Below, one piece after another: positions 6,159 through 6,689 of a DNA stretch of 6,689 bases (within the stretch, counting starts at the first letter, position 1; each line of letters starts with the position of its first letter). A program made the position numbers and the translations under genes. The notes beneath the pieces are model-generated. The model worked only from the letters and a program-made list of their open reading frames with translations, did no database searches and was not told the origin of the DNA. This DNA is from Rhodospirillaceae bacterium CCH5-H10 (lineage in GTDB: Bacteria; Pseudomonadota; Alphaproteobacteria; Reyranellales; Reyranellaceae). Location: contig LSKJ01000576.1 of NCBI GenBank assembly GCA_001557035.1, positions 1 through 6,689 on the forward strand, in the 5' to 3' direction.

Positions 6159-6689
6159 TCAGTTGATGTTGCGCCCGCGGCCTTCCCAATAGGGCTTGCG
6201 CAGCTCGCGCTTCAGCAGCTTGCCGGTCGGATTGCGCGGCAGGACATCGATGAAATCGACCGACTTGGGCAGTTTGTAGCCGGCGATGCGTTCGCGTGCC
6301 CATCCGATGAGATCGCCGGCCGTGACCTCGGCGTCCGTCTTGCGCACGACGACGGCCTTCACGGCCTCGCCCCAGCGCTCGTCGGGGACGCCGATCACCG
6401 CCACGTCGGCGACGGCCGGATGGCCGAACAGGGCGCTCTCGACCTCGGCCGGATAGATGTTCTCGCCACCCGAGACGATCATGTCCTTCACGCGGTCGTA
6501 GATGAAGAGATAGCCCTTCTCGTCGAGATAGCCCGCGTCGCCGCTCAGGAACCAGTCGCCGTGGATGGCGCGCTTCGTGGCGTCGGGGAGGCGCCAATAG
6601 CCGCGCATGACCTGCGGCGAGCGGATGGCGATCTCGCCGACCTTGCCGGCGGGCACGTCGGCGCCGGCCTCGTCGACGATGCGCAGTTC
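6159..6689 (-). CDS. Fatty-acyl-CoA ligase (AMP-forming), C-terminal part, cut by the window edge
   Basis: The visible 176 residues are the end of an ANL-superfamily acyl-CoA synthetase, which activates a carboxylic acid through an acyl-AMP to its CoA thioester. The frame stays open to the right edge (first visible residues ELRIVDEAGADV), so the gene starts outside the window and the N-terminal AMP-binding core is not seen. Visible motifs, counted from the edge, are VGEIAIRSPQVMRGYW (17-32), the ribose-binding SGDAGYLDEKGYLF (49-62), the hinge and core YDRVKDMIVSGGENIYPAEV (64-83), GVPDERWGEAVKA (100-112) and the catalytic-lysine segment LPRNPTGKLLKREL (150-163) with Lys157. The C-terminal subdomain is complete and ordinary. 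Chain-length preference cannot be read from this part. It precedes the phosphotransferase gene on the same strand with a 78-base gap, so the two may be cotranscribed. Confidence 0.93.
   Translation of the reverse strand, partial: ELRIVDEAGADVPAGKVGEIAIRSPQVMRGYWRLPDATKRAIHGDWFLSGDAGYLDEKGYLFIYDRVKDMIVSGGENIYPAEVESALFGHPAVADVAVIGVPDERWGEAVKAVVVRKTDAEVTAGDLIGWARERIAGYKLPKSVDFIDVLPRNPTGKLLKRELRKPYWEGRGRNIN

Noticed and set aside
4993..6597. A 534-codon open frame on the - strand overlapping the phosphotransferase and ligase genes in another phase
   Set aside because: The translation is Arg/Pro/Gly-rich and without motifs, while the other phase of the same strand encodes two clear enzymes with intact catalytic residues.

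Overview
The window is high-GC bacterial DNA with dense coding and strong G/C preference at third codon positions. Gene content (a lipid-transport operon whose permease carries a fused STAS domain, a PPK2 kinase, and an ACAD10/11-type kinase beside an acyl-CoA ligase) and short inverted repeats of the GTCATCCTGAGCG type suggest an alphaproteobacterium, perhaps of the Rhodospirillales/Reyranella or Hyphomicrobiales kind. That placement is inference; no marker gene is present.

Layout from left to right: (1) the last 40 codons of an unrecognised + strand gene; (2) a convergent junction filled by a long inverted repeat; (3) a PPK2-family polyphosphate kinase on the - strand; (4) a 94-base divergent promoter region; (5) a tightly packed four-gene + strand operon of the Mla/MCE type: STAS-permease fusion, ATPase, MCE-domain membrane protein and auxiliary lipoprotein; (6) a second convergent junction, again filled by an inverted repeat of the same family; (7) on the - strand, an ACAD10/11- and LvaA-like kinase, preceded by the 3' part of a fatty-acyl-CoA ligase that runs off the right edge. 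No gene-free stretch exceeds about 120 bases.

The four-gene operon should build an inner-membrane ABC machine (permease plus ATPase) with an MCE ring facing the periplasm and an outer-membrane or periplasmic lipoprotein partner, moving phospholipids or other hydrophobic molecules between the two membranes. Its start and stop codons overlap or nearly touch (TGATG, a 6-base gap, ATGA), so translation is probably coupled. A TTGACA/ACTAAT promoter is placed so that transcription would begin at or next to the permease ATG, which suggests a leaderless message.

The right-hand pair (acyl-CoA ligase, then a hydroxyacyl-CoA-kinase-like protein) fits fatty-acid or hydroxy-acid catabolism, in which the acid is activated to a CoA thioester and a hydroxyl group is phosphorylated before removal.

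I found no clearly new system. The most useful leads are the two inverted-repeat pairs of opposite polarity at the two convergent junctions, the predicted leaderless start, the mixed Mla/Pqi composition of the lipid operon, and the possible 4-hydroxyacyl-CoA pathway.
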